Shown here piece after piece: positions 1-13,505 of a DNA stretch of 64,000 nt. The DNA lies in NCBI GenBank assembly GCA_032158125.1, contig JASKOT010000025.1, positions 186,001 to 250,000 on the forward strand, in the 5' to 3' direction. Position numbers and translations under genes: made by a program. This DNA comes from Papiliotrema nemorosa (Eukaryota; Basidiomycota; Tremellomycetes; Tremellales; Rhynchogastremaceae). The notes beneath the pieces are model-generated. The model was not told the DNA's origin and made no database searches. It was given only the letters and a program-made list of their open reading frames with translations. Every line of letters starts with the position of its first letter. Within the stretch, counting starts at the first letter, position 1.

Positions 1-2954
<2,954 letters not shown>

Positions 2955-3293
2955 ACGGTACGGAGGAGGATGGCTTGAAAGTGCATCATTCAGCATTTAA
3001 CAATCAACAATTACTTAGTGTCATAGATGATTTTATGCATAGTGTCTCGAATACCGTACGAGCGTCGGGGTGTCTTCGTTGTTGCTCCTATCTTGCTGGT
3101 CGTGCTGACCCGCCCCTGATCTAATGTGTATGGCTAGCTCCCTTCTGTGAGCCCAGGGATCGAGCTGATGCTCTGTCGTGTTTGTCGTATGTCTATATCG
3201 TACTTCGCTTCATGGTTATGTGTCATTCGCGGTAAATCATAGTCGTGTCATATCTTACAGGTCGTGTCCGTCATATCGAGAGCGCGCGGAAGC
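2955..3293. other. convergent 3' intergenic spacer
   Basis: Lies between the stop codons of the Ca2+ ATPase (+) and the RSR1-like gene (-). It is AT-richer than its flanks and should hold both 3' UTRs and polyadenylation sites. I see no ORF, RNA gene or repeat in it. Confidence 0.6.
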
Positions 3294-4376
3294 CTAGAGG
3301 ATGATACACCCCTTGAGCTTCCGCTTCCTCCCTCCCCCTCCACCTCGTGGATCTTTACGAGGTCGTCGTAGAGTGTCAACCACCCTGAGTTCTCGGACTA
3401 TCTGCTCGAATATGGGCGTAATGTTCGTGTCGAATCGCTGGGATCAGCATGCTAAAGTGATCATCACAGACGACTCACAGCTGAGGACTCGAAATACGTA
3501 CAACCCCATTTTTCGATGGTCAATCTAGTCTGTTCTTCGTCCACCTCACGATCTTCGACCAGGTCACATTTGTCTATCGTGTTAGCTTGGTCGATCGAGA
3601 GGGGACCTGCAATCAAAGTTTATGAGGGAGGAGAGGAACAGGGATGATAGATAGGGAAGGGGTAGAGCGAGACAGCGTAGAGGTTCGGCACTCACTGCCC
3701 ACCACTACTATGGGCATAGATATACCCTCAGGAGGCGACTTCACTCGGTAGATTGTCTCTCTGATTCTGGATATTTCATCGTAAGACTCTTTCGAATTGA
3801 CACTGTTCATCAGCAAGTCTCATTCAACGTCAAATACCCGGTTTGCTGCCTGCTTCTCGGGTCGTCTGACGCGGGTCAGGGGCGCGGGAATTGTGTGCTC
3901 AGGTGGTTTAGGTGAGGGGAAGAGGAAGAAAGCCTCACGCAAAGACCAGGACGAAAGCTTCTGATTCTCGGATAAAGACATCGTTGAGCGACATGAACTG
4001 CTCCACCCCGGCTACGACTCAGCATGCTGATCTGGGTAAGGTGGAAATCGGCAAGATCAAAGAGTAGGCGCAACTTGCCTGTATCGAGTATTTCGAGCAG
4101 ACAAGCGTGCCCATCCACCGCGAACTGCTTTCGGTCTACCATGAGGATCCACAGGGCTTGGGCGTCTTACAGGAGTCTTCAACTGGAGCATTAGTATCCT
4201 CGCTTTGGTACAAGATGTATTTGCTCACTGGTGGGGTCATACCATTCGAGATAGGAACCGTTGATGAACCTCACGGTAATACAGCTCTTCCCTACTCCTC
4301 CTTGACCCAGCACCGCGCACTGATGTTAGGTTTCCCGTTATACCACTCTCTCCCAGCTCACTTGGAAGACCCTCAT
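3294..4376 (-). CDS. RSR1: Rsr1/Bud1 (Rap)-like Ras-family small GTPase
   Basis: Small GTPase for polarity/bud-site signalling at the plasma membrane. It is scattered over eight exons: 4376-4362, 4319-4229, 4182-4171, 4135-4079, 4011-3939, 3802-3696, 3573-3479, 3437-3294, joining to 197 aa in frame. Numbering coincides with Ras: G1 loop GQGGVGKS (10-17), effector YDPTIEDSY (32-40), DTAGVEQF (57-64), NKCD, ESSA, then a basic tail RKRKLKG and the CaaX box CIIL. Valine instead of glutamine at position 61, with VEQF, is the Rsr1 pattern rather than Ras proper; terminal leucine predicts geranylgeranylation. Intron 4 (4078-4012) has GC-AG borders (GCAAGT). Exon 3 is 12 nt and exon 1 is 15 nt. Introns 5 and 6 (136 and 122 nt) are the least certain. 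Divergent from the syntaxin gene over 1.1 kb. Confidence 0.9.
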
Positions 4377-5500
4377 GAGGTAGATAAAGATTGTCTGAGA
4401 CGAACGCAGATGTAGAGTGTTTAAAGTTTTGTTGTGATCTGATCGAGGGTTTGTTAGAGGATCAGCTTTGACCACCGGGACCTGAAGAGAGTTGGACTAG
4501 CGACTCGTCGATGAGCGTAGTCAAGAGGAGCGAATGGGGAGGATGTAAGACTAGGAGGTGAGCGATTCTCGGTGATGATCGCCCGAATGCATGCACAGCG
4601 TGTGTTCACATGTATCGCATTGACCCCCAAGATCAACATCAGCCCAGAACGAACCTGAAACACGCATGTCCCATTGACCGCGTCACCAAAAAACGTATAT
4701 GAAAAGTCGTGATGAGGTGTTTCGCTTTGAGCAGCTGGCTCAGTCGCATTTTTCAAATCTGTTCCTCGCCTTTTACTAGAAACAGCTGTGTGACTGGGCC
4801 CAATGGCTGTAGTTCAATTTCTTTCCGCAACTATGTTGCTCTATACAAGATTCAATTATCTTTTGCCCCGGAATGCGTGGGGGCCGTCCTGACGCGTTGA
4901 ACGGGTGCATCTGGGTGAGGTACTCGTGACGGTCCCTTCTGAACTCTTCTTGCACCCTCCTGGGCTTGTCGCCATCGTGCATAGGCAGACTTCAGTTTGA
5001 TGCTTTTGCAAAAAGATCTACTCCATCTACCTGTCATGTGCCACGTTCGGCCACGGTGGGGTGGGACGGGATCAAAATAGTGAGTGACCACGTTACCCTG
5101 GAATCATATTCGGCGGTGCGTGACCCCCCCCTCTCCTCCTCCTTCCCTACCCGCTCCTCCCTTCTGCATCTTCCATCTCTCTTGTAACATCTACCCTCAA
5201 CTGGACATCCTTTCAGACAGTCTACCGATTATACCGTCTGAAACACCCATCCATTGTCTCTCATCCTCGTAAAGGACCACCTCGACTCACGCAGGAAAAG
5301 AGAGACATCTCCCCTCGTTTCAATCAACGCGTCTACGCAACCAGCCAGGTTTCAGCCTTGTCTCCAACGTCCCATCCCCATCTTACTTGGATATAATCAA
5401 CATCTCCCAAGTCTCTCTTGATCTCCACTGTTCGACTGGTTCGATAGTCCACCCTTTGCACACGAGCTAGTCTCTTATTCCCTGGTCTTTCACGCTCATC
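4377..5500. promoter_or_regulatory. long divergent intergenic region between RSR1-like and syntaxin genes
   Basis: The only long head-to-head spacer in the window (1,124 bp). The stretch 5105-5300 is strongly pyrimidine-rich on the + strand, as often seen just upstream of transcription starts in tremellomycetes, and should be the syntaxin core promoter/5' UTR. Several small ORFs exist but none has a recognisable domain or splice-consistent extension. Confidence 0.5.
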
Positions 5501-6811
5501 ATGGCTCGAGATCGGCTTGCCAATGCGGTATGTGATTCCCCTTGTTTCAACGGTCCGAGCTGATCCACAGCGCAACAACAACTATGGGTATGTTGTAGAG
5601 GAATCTAGTGCGGACGTTGAGGCTGATCCGCAGTGACGCACCTGCTCCCACACCCGTCGCCTACCCTCCCCCATCCAACGCCGTCATTGGTCAATCCCGA
5701 GCGCCCAATCCTTATGCTCAACAGAATGTCGGCGCTGCACCAGGCGGAGGAAACTACAACGCTTACGCCGCTCAACCTCAACAAACCTCTTACAACAACA
5801 CTGCGTACGGTCAAGAGCAGGGTTACGCACAAGGGGGATACGGTGGAGCCGCTCCTACCAATGGTGTTGGAGCGGGTGGAGATTTCTGGTCAGAGCTGAG
5901 CGCTACCAATGGCAACTTGTCACAACTCCAAGAAGAGATCCAAGCTGTCCGATCGGCCCACCAACAGTCTCTGGTGAGTGATACCGGGACTCGAAGGATG
6001 GGACTGATCATAGACATCCACCGATCCTGGTGCTTCGGCACATGCGGACCAGCTCAACGAGCAAGCCCGAGCTACTCGAGAACAGTGCAAAAACCAAATT
6101 AAGAGGTTGTTCAAACTGGCAAAAGGAGACAAGGCTATGAAGAACCAGGTGGAAGCTGTCAAGACGAGGTTCACCACCTTGCTGCAGGAACATCAATTGG
6201 TCGAAAAGGAGTTTAGGAAGAAGGTCAAGGATAGAGTAGAGAGACAGTACAAGATTGTCAACCCCAATGCGACGGAAGAGGAAGTTCGACAGGTGACAGA
6301 GAGTGATAATCCCCAAGTCTTCTCTCAAGCGGTGAGTAGCCCCGGTGCCCATTTTCGGTGGAGGCGCTAATTGGCAGCTGCTCAACTCGAACCGATATGG
6401 AGCCGCTCGAGGTGCATACAGGGAAGTCCAAGAACGACATGCCGAGATTCAAAAGATCGAAAAGACCTTGACAGAATTGGCACAAATGTTCCAGGAAATG
6501 TCCATGCTCGTTGAACAGCAAGACGAGGTTATTGTCAATGTCGAAAATCAAGCCATGGGCGTTGACAAGGATGTCCAGGCTGGGTGAGTATTCTCGTTCA
6601 ACTGGGAGGCGTTCGCTGATTGGCAGTCTGGACCAAACGTCCAAAGCGGTCGACAGCGCCCGCAAGGCCCGAAGAAAGAAGTGGATCTGCTTCTGGATCC
6701 TCGGTGAGTTGGACGACCCGCAAGTCCATTATATCAGCTCACCATTCAGTCGCAATCATCTGTATTGTCGCGCTCGTCCTGGGTCTATACTTCGGTGTCG
6801 GCAAGAAGTAG
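5501..6811 (+). CDS. SSO1: plasma-membrane syntaxin (Sso1/2-like Qa-SNARE)
   Basis: Qa-SNARE for fusion of secretory vesicles at the plasma membrane, partner of Sec9 and Snc-type SNAREs. Seven exons (5501-5527, 5571-5587, 5634-5973, 6014-6331, 6378-6583, 6627-6703, 6750-6811) encode 348 aa. Residues about 20-80 are a Q/N/G/Y-rich disordered segment; then comes the Habc helical bundle, the SNARE helix with the central-layer glutamine in LVEQQDEV, the basic linker RKARRKKW and a C-terminal transmembrane anchor ending GVGKK. The ATG at 5501 is the first in frame and opens a short 9-codon exon; exon 2 is only 17 nt. Canonical Sso1 lacks such a long low-complexity N-terminus. The family call is firm; Sso1 rather than another Qa-SNARE is judged from the plasma-membrane type SNARE and linker. 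Confidence 0.9.
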
Positions 6812-7373
6812 GCGGCGTCCCTTTCACAAAACGCTTTGGTCGCATCACCTACACTCTTCTTCCCATTCCTTCGACCGCGTGTACTTGCCATGTGGATGAC
6901 CCCTTCCTTAATCTCTTCCTTATCTCCGACCATTCGCGATAATGCTTTCAGTAGAAGTCTACTTTTTCGCCTGCCTCGGGTAGGAAGATACCCCTTTCAC
7001 TTTGCAGCGGCATGTTTTACATGACCGGCTTCTTCTTTTCTTTCAGCCAATTGCTGCGTAACTTTTCTTCCGTATAAAAGTGTTCCTTGCAGACCCGTAT
7101 GCAAACAACTGAATGTCGGATGTGTAAGGGTAGTTGGAGGGGGTTGCGTCATGTTCCAAGGTGGGAAAGCGCGCTTGCGTGTTAGAAAGAATTCGATTGC
7201 TCGACCGTATCCATCTTGTCTCTTTCATCCTTCAACCCCTTTGTTCTCTTCTGGCGGTCTCTGAATCCTGGAGGCAGGGATTCGACAGGCTTCCTAGGGC
7301 TTCCGGTGCCTCCTCTTCCGCTGTCTTCGTCGTTCGACCTACCAGCACGGGCGGGTTCAAGGTCCCCTTCACA
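6812..7373. promoter_or_regulatory. spacer between syntaxin and ABC-transporter genes
   Basis: Contains the 3' UTR of the syntaxin gene and the upstream region of the ABC transporter. The transporter frame is open back to 7134, but without any ATG before 7374. No other gene seen. Confidence 0.5.
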
Positions 7374-10300
7374 ATGTCCTCGCCGCTTTCTTACCTTCAC
7401 CTCGTCACACCGCTTCTCCTCCTCCTTCCTCTCTTGTCCCTCTTCCGAGCTCCAAAAGCCCCTATCCCCGAGCCGGAAGGTATCCGACCTATCACTGTTC
7501 GCCGTGTGACCCCTCGTCGAGGTCTCATCCTTACCACGCTCATCCTTCTGGCGTTCACATCCTTCCTTGATGGGGTGCTACTGATCGTCGACCTCTTGTC
7601 GGCCAGTAGCAAAGACGGGGAGCTCATACTAGTGAGCGGGAGGCTCGGGGTCGACTCATGGGTCTTCTACTCTTTGGGCGGGGTCGTTGTTTGGTCCATG
7701 GCGGCTATACTGGCAGAGTACCGGGCTAAATGGGGCGACAAGGCTTTGGTCGTCCTTGCCACCTTGGGCCTGATGATGGAGATTCCCAATCTTGTCCTTC
7801 TCGCTATTCTGGTATCGCATGCTGGTGAGTTCCACTTGAAGTCTGTTCTGATCATAGTTGGACACTGGAGATTCTTGACCATTCTCGCACTTGTCCCGCC
7901 CATCCTCCGAATTCTCCATTATCCCATCTTGTTCATCGCCGTCTCCACCCCTCGGATCACGTACGAGCCAGCAGATGAGTCTACAAGTCTGCTTGGAGGG
8001 TCCAGCAACCCAGACGACGATGCGTACGGGACGTTTGAGAACGGTCAAACGGAAGACGGTCAACCAAGCACGGCCGCATCGCAGAATGGTACAACTACAG
8101 CCGCGCAAACAGGAACAAACACTCCCAAGGGCAAACCTATCGTTATACCCAAAAAACTTGGAGAAACCAAGAAAGAAGATCAACCTCTCGATTGGAGAGT
8201 AGTAGGTAAACGGATCAAACAGCTGGGTCCGCACCTCTGGCCTTCCACCTCGCGTAGACTGCAGGTCCACGTCGTAATCTGTATGCTCATCGTTACGGCT
8301 GGCCGGTTCCTCCAGCCTGCATTGCCTCTATCGCTTGGAAGAGTCGTCAGGGCGCTCACAACGAATCAAGGGGCAGGTACCGCTGCCTCACCATGGAAGG
8401 CCTTCGCGACGTATTTCTCAATCAGAATGCTTGTTTCTGGTGGGGGACTGCTCAGTTTCTGTCGAGAGAGGTTATGGATCGGCGTCTCGCAGTACACCGA
8501 TAGGGAAATGATGTTGGTTTGTTTCAACCATCTACTCGATCTGTCCTTGGCGTACCACACTCGACGTAACACAGGCGAGGTGCTCAAGGTGATTGACCGG
8601 GGGTCCGCCATGAACAATCTCCTCTCGACCGTCTTGTTCACCGCCCTCCCGACCTTTTTCGACATTATCATTGCGTTTGGAATATTCTACTTTTTGTACG
8701 GCCCCGCACTCGCTGGAATGATTTTGATCGTCATGTCGCTATACCTCGCCATCACAGTCACAATGACGCAAAGACGAGCATCGATCCGAAGACAACTCAC
8801 CGAAAGGGATGTCAAACAACGAGGAATCATCTCCGACGTCTTGACAAATTGGGAGAGCGTCAAATACTTTACGGCTGAACAACGAGAATCACTTAGATTC
8901 AGAGAAGCCATCGTATCGTATCAAGAGGTGGAAAAGCGCTGGCAGGTCAATTATCAGCTCGTCTACCTCGTTCAAGCTTTTCTGCTCACTCTCGGTCTTC
9001 TGTCCGGCTCGATCCTTATCGCCTATAGGGTGTTGATCGGAACTTCCGACGCAGCGGAATTCGTCGTCTTCTTACAGTACTATCAGCAACTCGCCGCACC
9101 GCTCAACACCCTCGGATACCTGTACAGAATGCTCAATCAAAACTCGCTGGACGCCGAGAAGATGCTCAACCTGCTAGCCGAAGCGACCGAGGTGAATGAT
9201 AAACCAGGAGCCAAGGATCTAGTCATCACGGACGGTGTTGTCGAATTTGACAATGTTCGATTCTCCTACGACGGAAAGGTGGAGGCTCTTAAAGGTGTTT
9301 CGTTCAAGATTGATAAGGGACAATCGATGGCTTTGGTAGGGGAATCGGGATCGGGCAAATCGACAGTCCTCAGACTGCTTTACCGATTCTATGATGTGAA
9401 CTCTGGAGTCATCAGAATCGACGGGCAAGATATCTCCCAAGTCACCCAGAAATCTCTCCGAAAAGCCATCGGAATCGTCCCGCAAGATTCAGTCTTATGG
9501 AACGATACGATCGGAGCCAACATTTCTTACGGTAAAGAGGGAGCGACAGATGAGGAGATTATCACTGCTGCTGAATCTGCCCGGCTGCACGAGAGGATAT
9601 TGGGTTTCTCGGAAGGGTACTCTACGATTGTAGGAGAGCGAGGTATCAGGTTGTCTGGTGGAGAAAAGCAACGAGTCAGTCTGGCTAGAATGTTTTTGAA
9701 ATCGCCGGCTATCCTGGTTCTGGACGAAGCGACCAGTGCGCTGGACACAGAAACGGAGCGAGAGATCCAGAGGGCTCTCGCTGACTTGGTAAGATTAAAT
9801 GCATTAAGGAAGAGCATCGCTGACGCCATAGGCCAAAGGCAGGACTTCATTGTCGATTGCTCATCGTCTCTCGACCATCATAAACTCGGATCAAATTGTA
9901 GTAATGAAGGATGGACAAGTGATCGAGCAAGGGGGATACAGTGCACTTGTCGAGCTGGATGGCGCTTTTGCATCCATGTGAGTTGATCTTGTGCTTGATT
10001 ATTGAAGTTTTGGCTCATTTCCAGGTGGAAGAAACAGATCTTTACCGAAGCGGAGATGTTGGCTCAAGCTGGTGGAGAGCAAAACTTGATAGATCTCGAC
10101 CAGCCGGAACAATCGGTCGACGGAAAGGATGACGGACCGACAGGAGACGAAGCTCAAGCGAACGATTCGGCCGTAGTCAAGGCGGTCTCGTCGGCCAAGG
10201 AAAGTGCAGAACCAGTAAAGAATCCAACCGGCAACCCTGCCTCGGCAAAGGCAGAGTCAAGCGAGTCGCGAGAGGCGGACGATACGGTCGACAAGCAGGT

Positions 10301-11168
10301 TCCTGCGCAGCCTGCTCCTGCAGACAGGTCGGAACAAACCCGCGCCGATTCACCTGCTATGGACGAAGCATCACAGGCTGAAGACGAGGCGGAGGGCTTT
10401 ACCGTTGATACAGAGCAGCACTCGCCGGAAACGTATGCTGAGGCCGTCAAGGCCGATCTTGAACAGCATGCCGGCGGTGATGGTTCCGCCGGGGGTTCGC
10501 AGTCGCCGGAAACATACGCCGAAGCGGTCAAAGCTCACACTGAGGAGTCTGCCAATGACATCCAGCAGACTCAAGCGCCCGAGGGTGCTTCCGAGGCGGG
10601 ACAACCCAAGACTGCTGTTACAGAGAACCCTCAGCAATCCGACGCGTCATCTCCTACCGTCCCCGAACCCACCCCTGCTCGCCAATCCCTCGAAAGGGCC
10701 AAATCGTCCGGCCCATCCTCTCGACCCGACTCACCTTCCAAAAGAGACAGAGCCACACCTGAAAAACGAATCTCTTTTCCTCCCATGCCCCGAATGTCCA
10801 CCTCGAATTCGGCCGCCTCGGGCCTCTCTGATCAAGCGTCAATGACCTCCTCCCCTAGTGGTACACCTACAGGGACGGACGGATCGCCAGAGGATACAAA
10901 GGGAGACAAGAGGAGGAAAAGGTTGAGCTCTATCAAAGGGTTTGTGAGGAGGATAAGTGATCAAGGGATCACGAGGAGTCCTTCTTATTCGGGTAAGAAG
11001 AGTCCAATGGGTGAATTGGATCTGGCCAGTGCTCTGGCTGGCGGAAGTGCAAGTGGTAATGCCGGAGAGCAAACTGCGGGTGGCACTACGAGTGCTCCCG
11101 GAGAAGGGAAGAAGCAGACCAAAGAGGAGAAGAGGAAAAAGAGGCTCTCCTTGAAGTCGAAGCCATGA
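7374..11168 (+). CDS. HMT1: Hmt1/ABCB6-type half-size ABC transporter with long C-terminal tail
   Basis: Membrane ABC exporter of the heavy-metal-tolerance family (S. pombe Hmt1, animal ABCB6), which moves thiol/metal conjugates or related substrates into the vacuole/endolysosome. Exons 7374-9788, 9832-9977 and 10025-11168 give 1,234 aa. An extra N-terminal membrane domain (about five helices, 1-200) precedes an acidic linker, which excludes mitochondrial Atm1. The ABC core follows, with Walker A GESGSGKST (about 654), signature LSGGEKQR (about 760) and Walker B ILVLDEATSALD (about 780). After the nucleotide-binding domain comes an unusual tail of roughly 350 residues, acidic then Ser/Pro- and Lys-rich, with a repeated SPETYAEAVKA block. 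First in-frame ATG chosen. Convergent with the lipase gene 159 bp away. Confidence 0.88.
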
Positions 11169-11327
11169 GATTAGACTGTAGTCAAGTCGCACCGAGACAC
11201 GTTGCATATGGTTTATGTAGCCATACTGATAGAGATATTTATGATCATTGTGTATAAATGCTGGGTATACAAGTTCAAGCGCCAGGCGGGTGTGCTGTTT
11301 GGAGGGATGTGATGTATATCGTCATGA

Positions 11328-13316
11328 TCAGAAACCTTGCTCTGCGAGATAATCGGCCTGTAGAGTGAGCTCAACATGGTGCTAGAGGCGAGATGGGACT
11401 GACCACTTCGAGGTAGAACGTAGCAGGTTTGAACTGTATCGGATTCCCCGTCCATCCCGAAAAGACATATCGCACATGATTCACCCACCCGACCCTGTCA
11501 ATCAGCGAATTCATTCCACTCAATCCAAGCTAAAGGAGCGTTGGCAACTCACAGGTCCAGGTGATTCACACCTAACAGTGTCCCCCTATATTCGCCCCAT
11601 TTAGCACTAGATACACTGACCAACCCGTCGTTCGGACCTTCTTTCGCCAAGATGACCGAATGAGGCCATTTGAATGTATCCAATAAACCAGGTTCGAATG
11701 ACGCGCCCCAGGAGTAGTAGGCTACATCTGGCCGATTGATGACTTCTGAATTGAACACTCGCATACTGCGTGTACCCAGAGCGTTGAAAGCGGATCCGTC
11801 GCCTGATTGAGGTAATTTCATGGCTTCCAGTATGCTCAACATGGAGGGTAACCTGTCGCCTGGTAGTTAGCGCTAGCCCAATGTCTCAGACTCCTATTGA
11901 AAAAAACGAGCAGGCATCTCAGAAGGTGGGAGGGTGGATGGACTACACGTACGACCAATCACATTGTCAATCACATAATCGGCAAAAGGGCTCCCTCGAT
12001 GAGGCGTAGAAATCGTCGTGACCGTCACTGGGGTGAAAGATTTCGGCTGGATTTGAGAGACCAAATACCGACAATCCAATCCTCCCATCGAATGACCGAC
12101 AAGGTTGACTTTTCTACCGGGATACTTTGCCGAGATGAGCTCTTCCAATGTCGCCGCGCGGTCGGCTATGGATGCGGTGGCTGCTACGCGGGTCATCAGG
12201 ACCTCGACGCCGTTTGCCTCGAGCACTTCACGGATCCCCCTCCAGTGGTTGATTTGTAGTCTGGGATGAGCGCAGACCTTGGGATGGCGTTGTGGGTTAC
12301 TCACCCCGGAACATTGGCCGGACCGAGATAGTCGAAACCTAGAAGCCCATGACAGAATATAATAGGATTCTTGGGTGTTCGATCTGAAGTCAGTCTACAT
12401 CTGTGAGAATGAGAAGAACAAGTAACGCACATTTCCTCCGGTGTTTCTCCTGTTCCTCCTCCACTGTATCCGCTTGATCCTCCTTGGACAGTGTTTCGTC
12501 GACTTTCGACTTGTTTCCAGACCACCATCCCGTAGCCCACGTTCCCCAATCTTCCCCCTTTGTCGAGGTGCTAAAGTTTCTTTTCGACAAATCCACATCA
12601 CTCGATTTGGAACTGAGGGATGGTAGACCGGGTATACTCGGTATAGATACTGAGGGTAGCGAGACTGTGGGGAGGGATACCGATGGTAAAGATGGGATAT
12701 TCCCTATCCCCGGTAAACCCTTCGGTACGGCTATACTGAACGGCAAGAACGACGACCCCTTTTCGTTGGCTTCGGAAGCTTGAAGATCTGTTATTGTCCG
12801 TTGAAGGTGTAAACTCGGATCTCTGGCTCGTCTCGTAGCTTGACCAAGGGGTAAACCCGTCGTTGGGTCTAAATCGGGGAACGATTCATCGTATTCTACC
12901 GGACTAGCTGATCTCCACGCAGTAGACGATTCACCCAGATTGTCTAGATCCAGCACTGTCGGTTGTTTCGGTGCGCCATGGTTCGACGGTCCCGCGTTCG
13001 CATATGTCAGACTTGCCGTAGGGAGTGTAGACCTTGCGAGACCTGATAATAGTCGTGGAGGCATAGGTCGTACGGGGGCAGGATGATGGGCTTGTGGTGG
13101 ACGAGATATAGGTGAGGGAGAATATGACGAGTCGATGGAGGATCCAAGAGGGAGAGGAGTAGACAGAGCCTCTTCTATCGCTGTAGAGACCGAGGCGGAG
13201 GCGGTGGGCGAGGGGATGGGTCCCGTCTCCTTAGCCTTCCCCTTGGACGACATGGCGGAGAAGCGATTGTTTCTGGAGTAGAGGAGAACGACTCTACGTA
13301 TGCTATGTCGAGGCAT
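11328..13316 (-). CDS. TGL2: Tgl2-like triacylglycerol lipase, alpha/beta hydrolase
   Basis: Serine lipase acting on tri- and diacylglycerols; yeast Tgl2 is mitochondrial. Six exons: 13316-12431, 12383-12305, 12260-11953, 11859-11553, 11494-11404, 11357-11328; 566 aa. Catalytic half: oxyanion region FCHGLLGFD, nucleophile elbow GHSMGG, acid loop GPNDGLVSV and histidine in GVNHLDLVGW, the bacterial-lipase-like pattern of Tgl2. The N-terminal 300 residues are Ser/Pro-rich and disordered, with short LPSVS/LPTVS/IPSIP repeats, much longer than yeast Tgl2. The first 21 residues are basic and hydroxyl-rich like a mitochondrial presequence; a second in-frame ATG at 13253 in good context would remove it. 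Intron 3 (11952-11860, 93 nt) has the weakest support. Head-to-head with CNS1. Confidence 0.85.
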
Positions 13317-13505
13317 GGATCATGGCACGGCTGTGGATGTCGAGCTGGACGTTGTGATGTTCGACCTCGTCGGTGGGAGGTCGCTTGATGTCACTCTCTG
13401 AGCGGGGGGTCACGTGGGGCACCGGGGTGGCGAATCAACAACAACCACTCTATTGGAATTTTGTGAAGATGGCCTCGAGAACGCACAACGACAACGACAA
13501 CGACC
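13317..13505. promoter_or_regulatory. shared promoter of TGL2-like and CNS1 genes
   Basis: 189 bp between two divergent start codons, with a palindromic CACGTG E-box at 13411-13416, a site type bound by bHLH factors such as Cbf1. Bidirectional use is inferred from geometry. Confidence 0.55.

Noticed and set aside
4454..4756. 100-codon minus-strand ORF upstream of the RSR1-like gene
   Set aside because: No recognisable features; lies in promoter/5' UTR sequence.
7134..7373. In-frame N-terminal extension of the ABC transporter
   Set aside because: The frame is open but contains no ATG; the first ATG is at 7374 and is followed directly by a plausible membrane helix.
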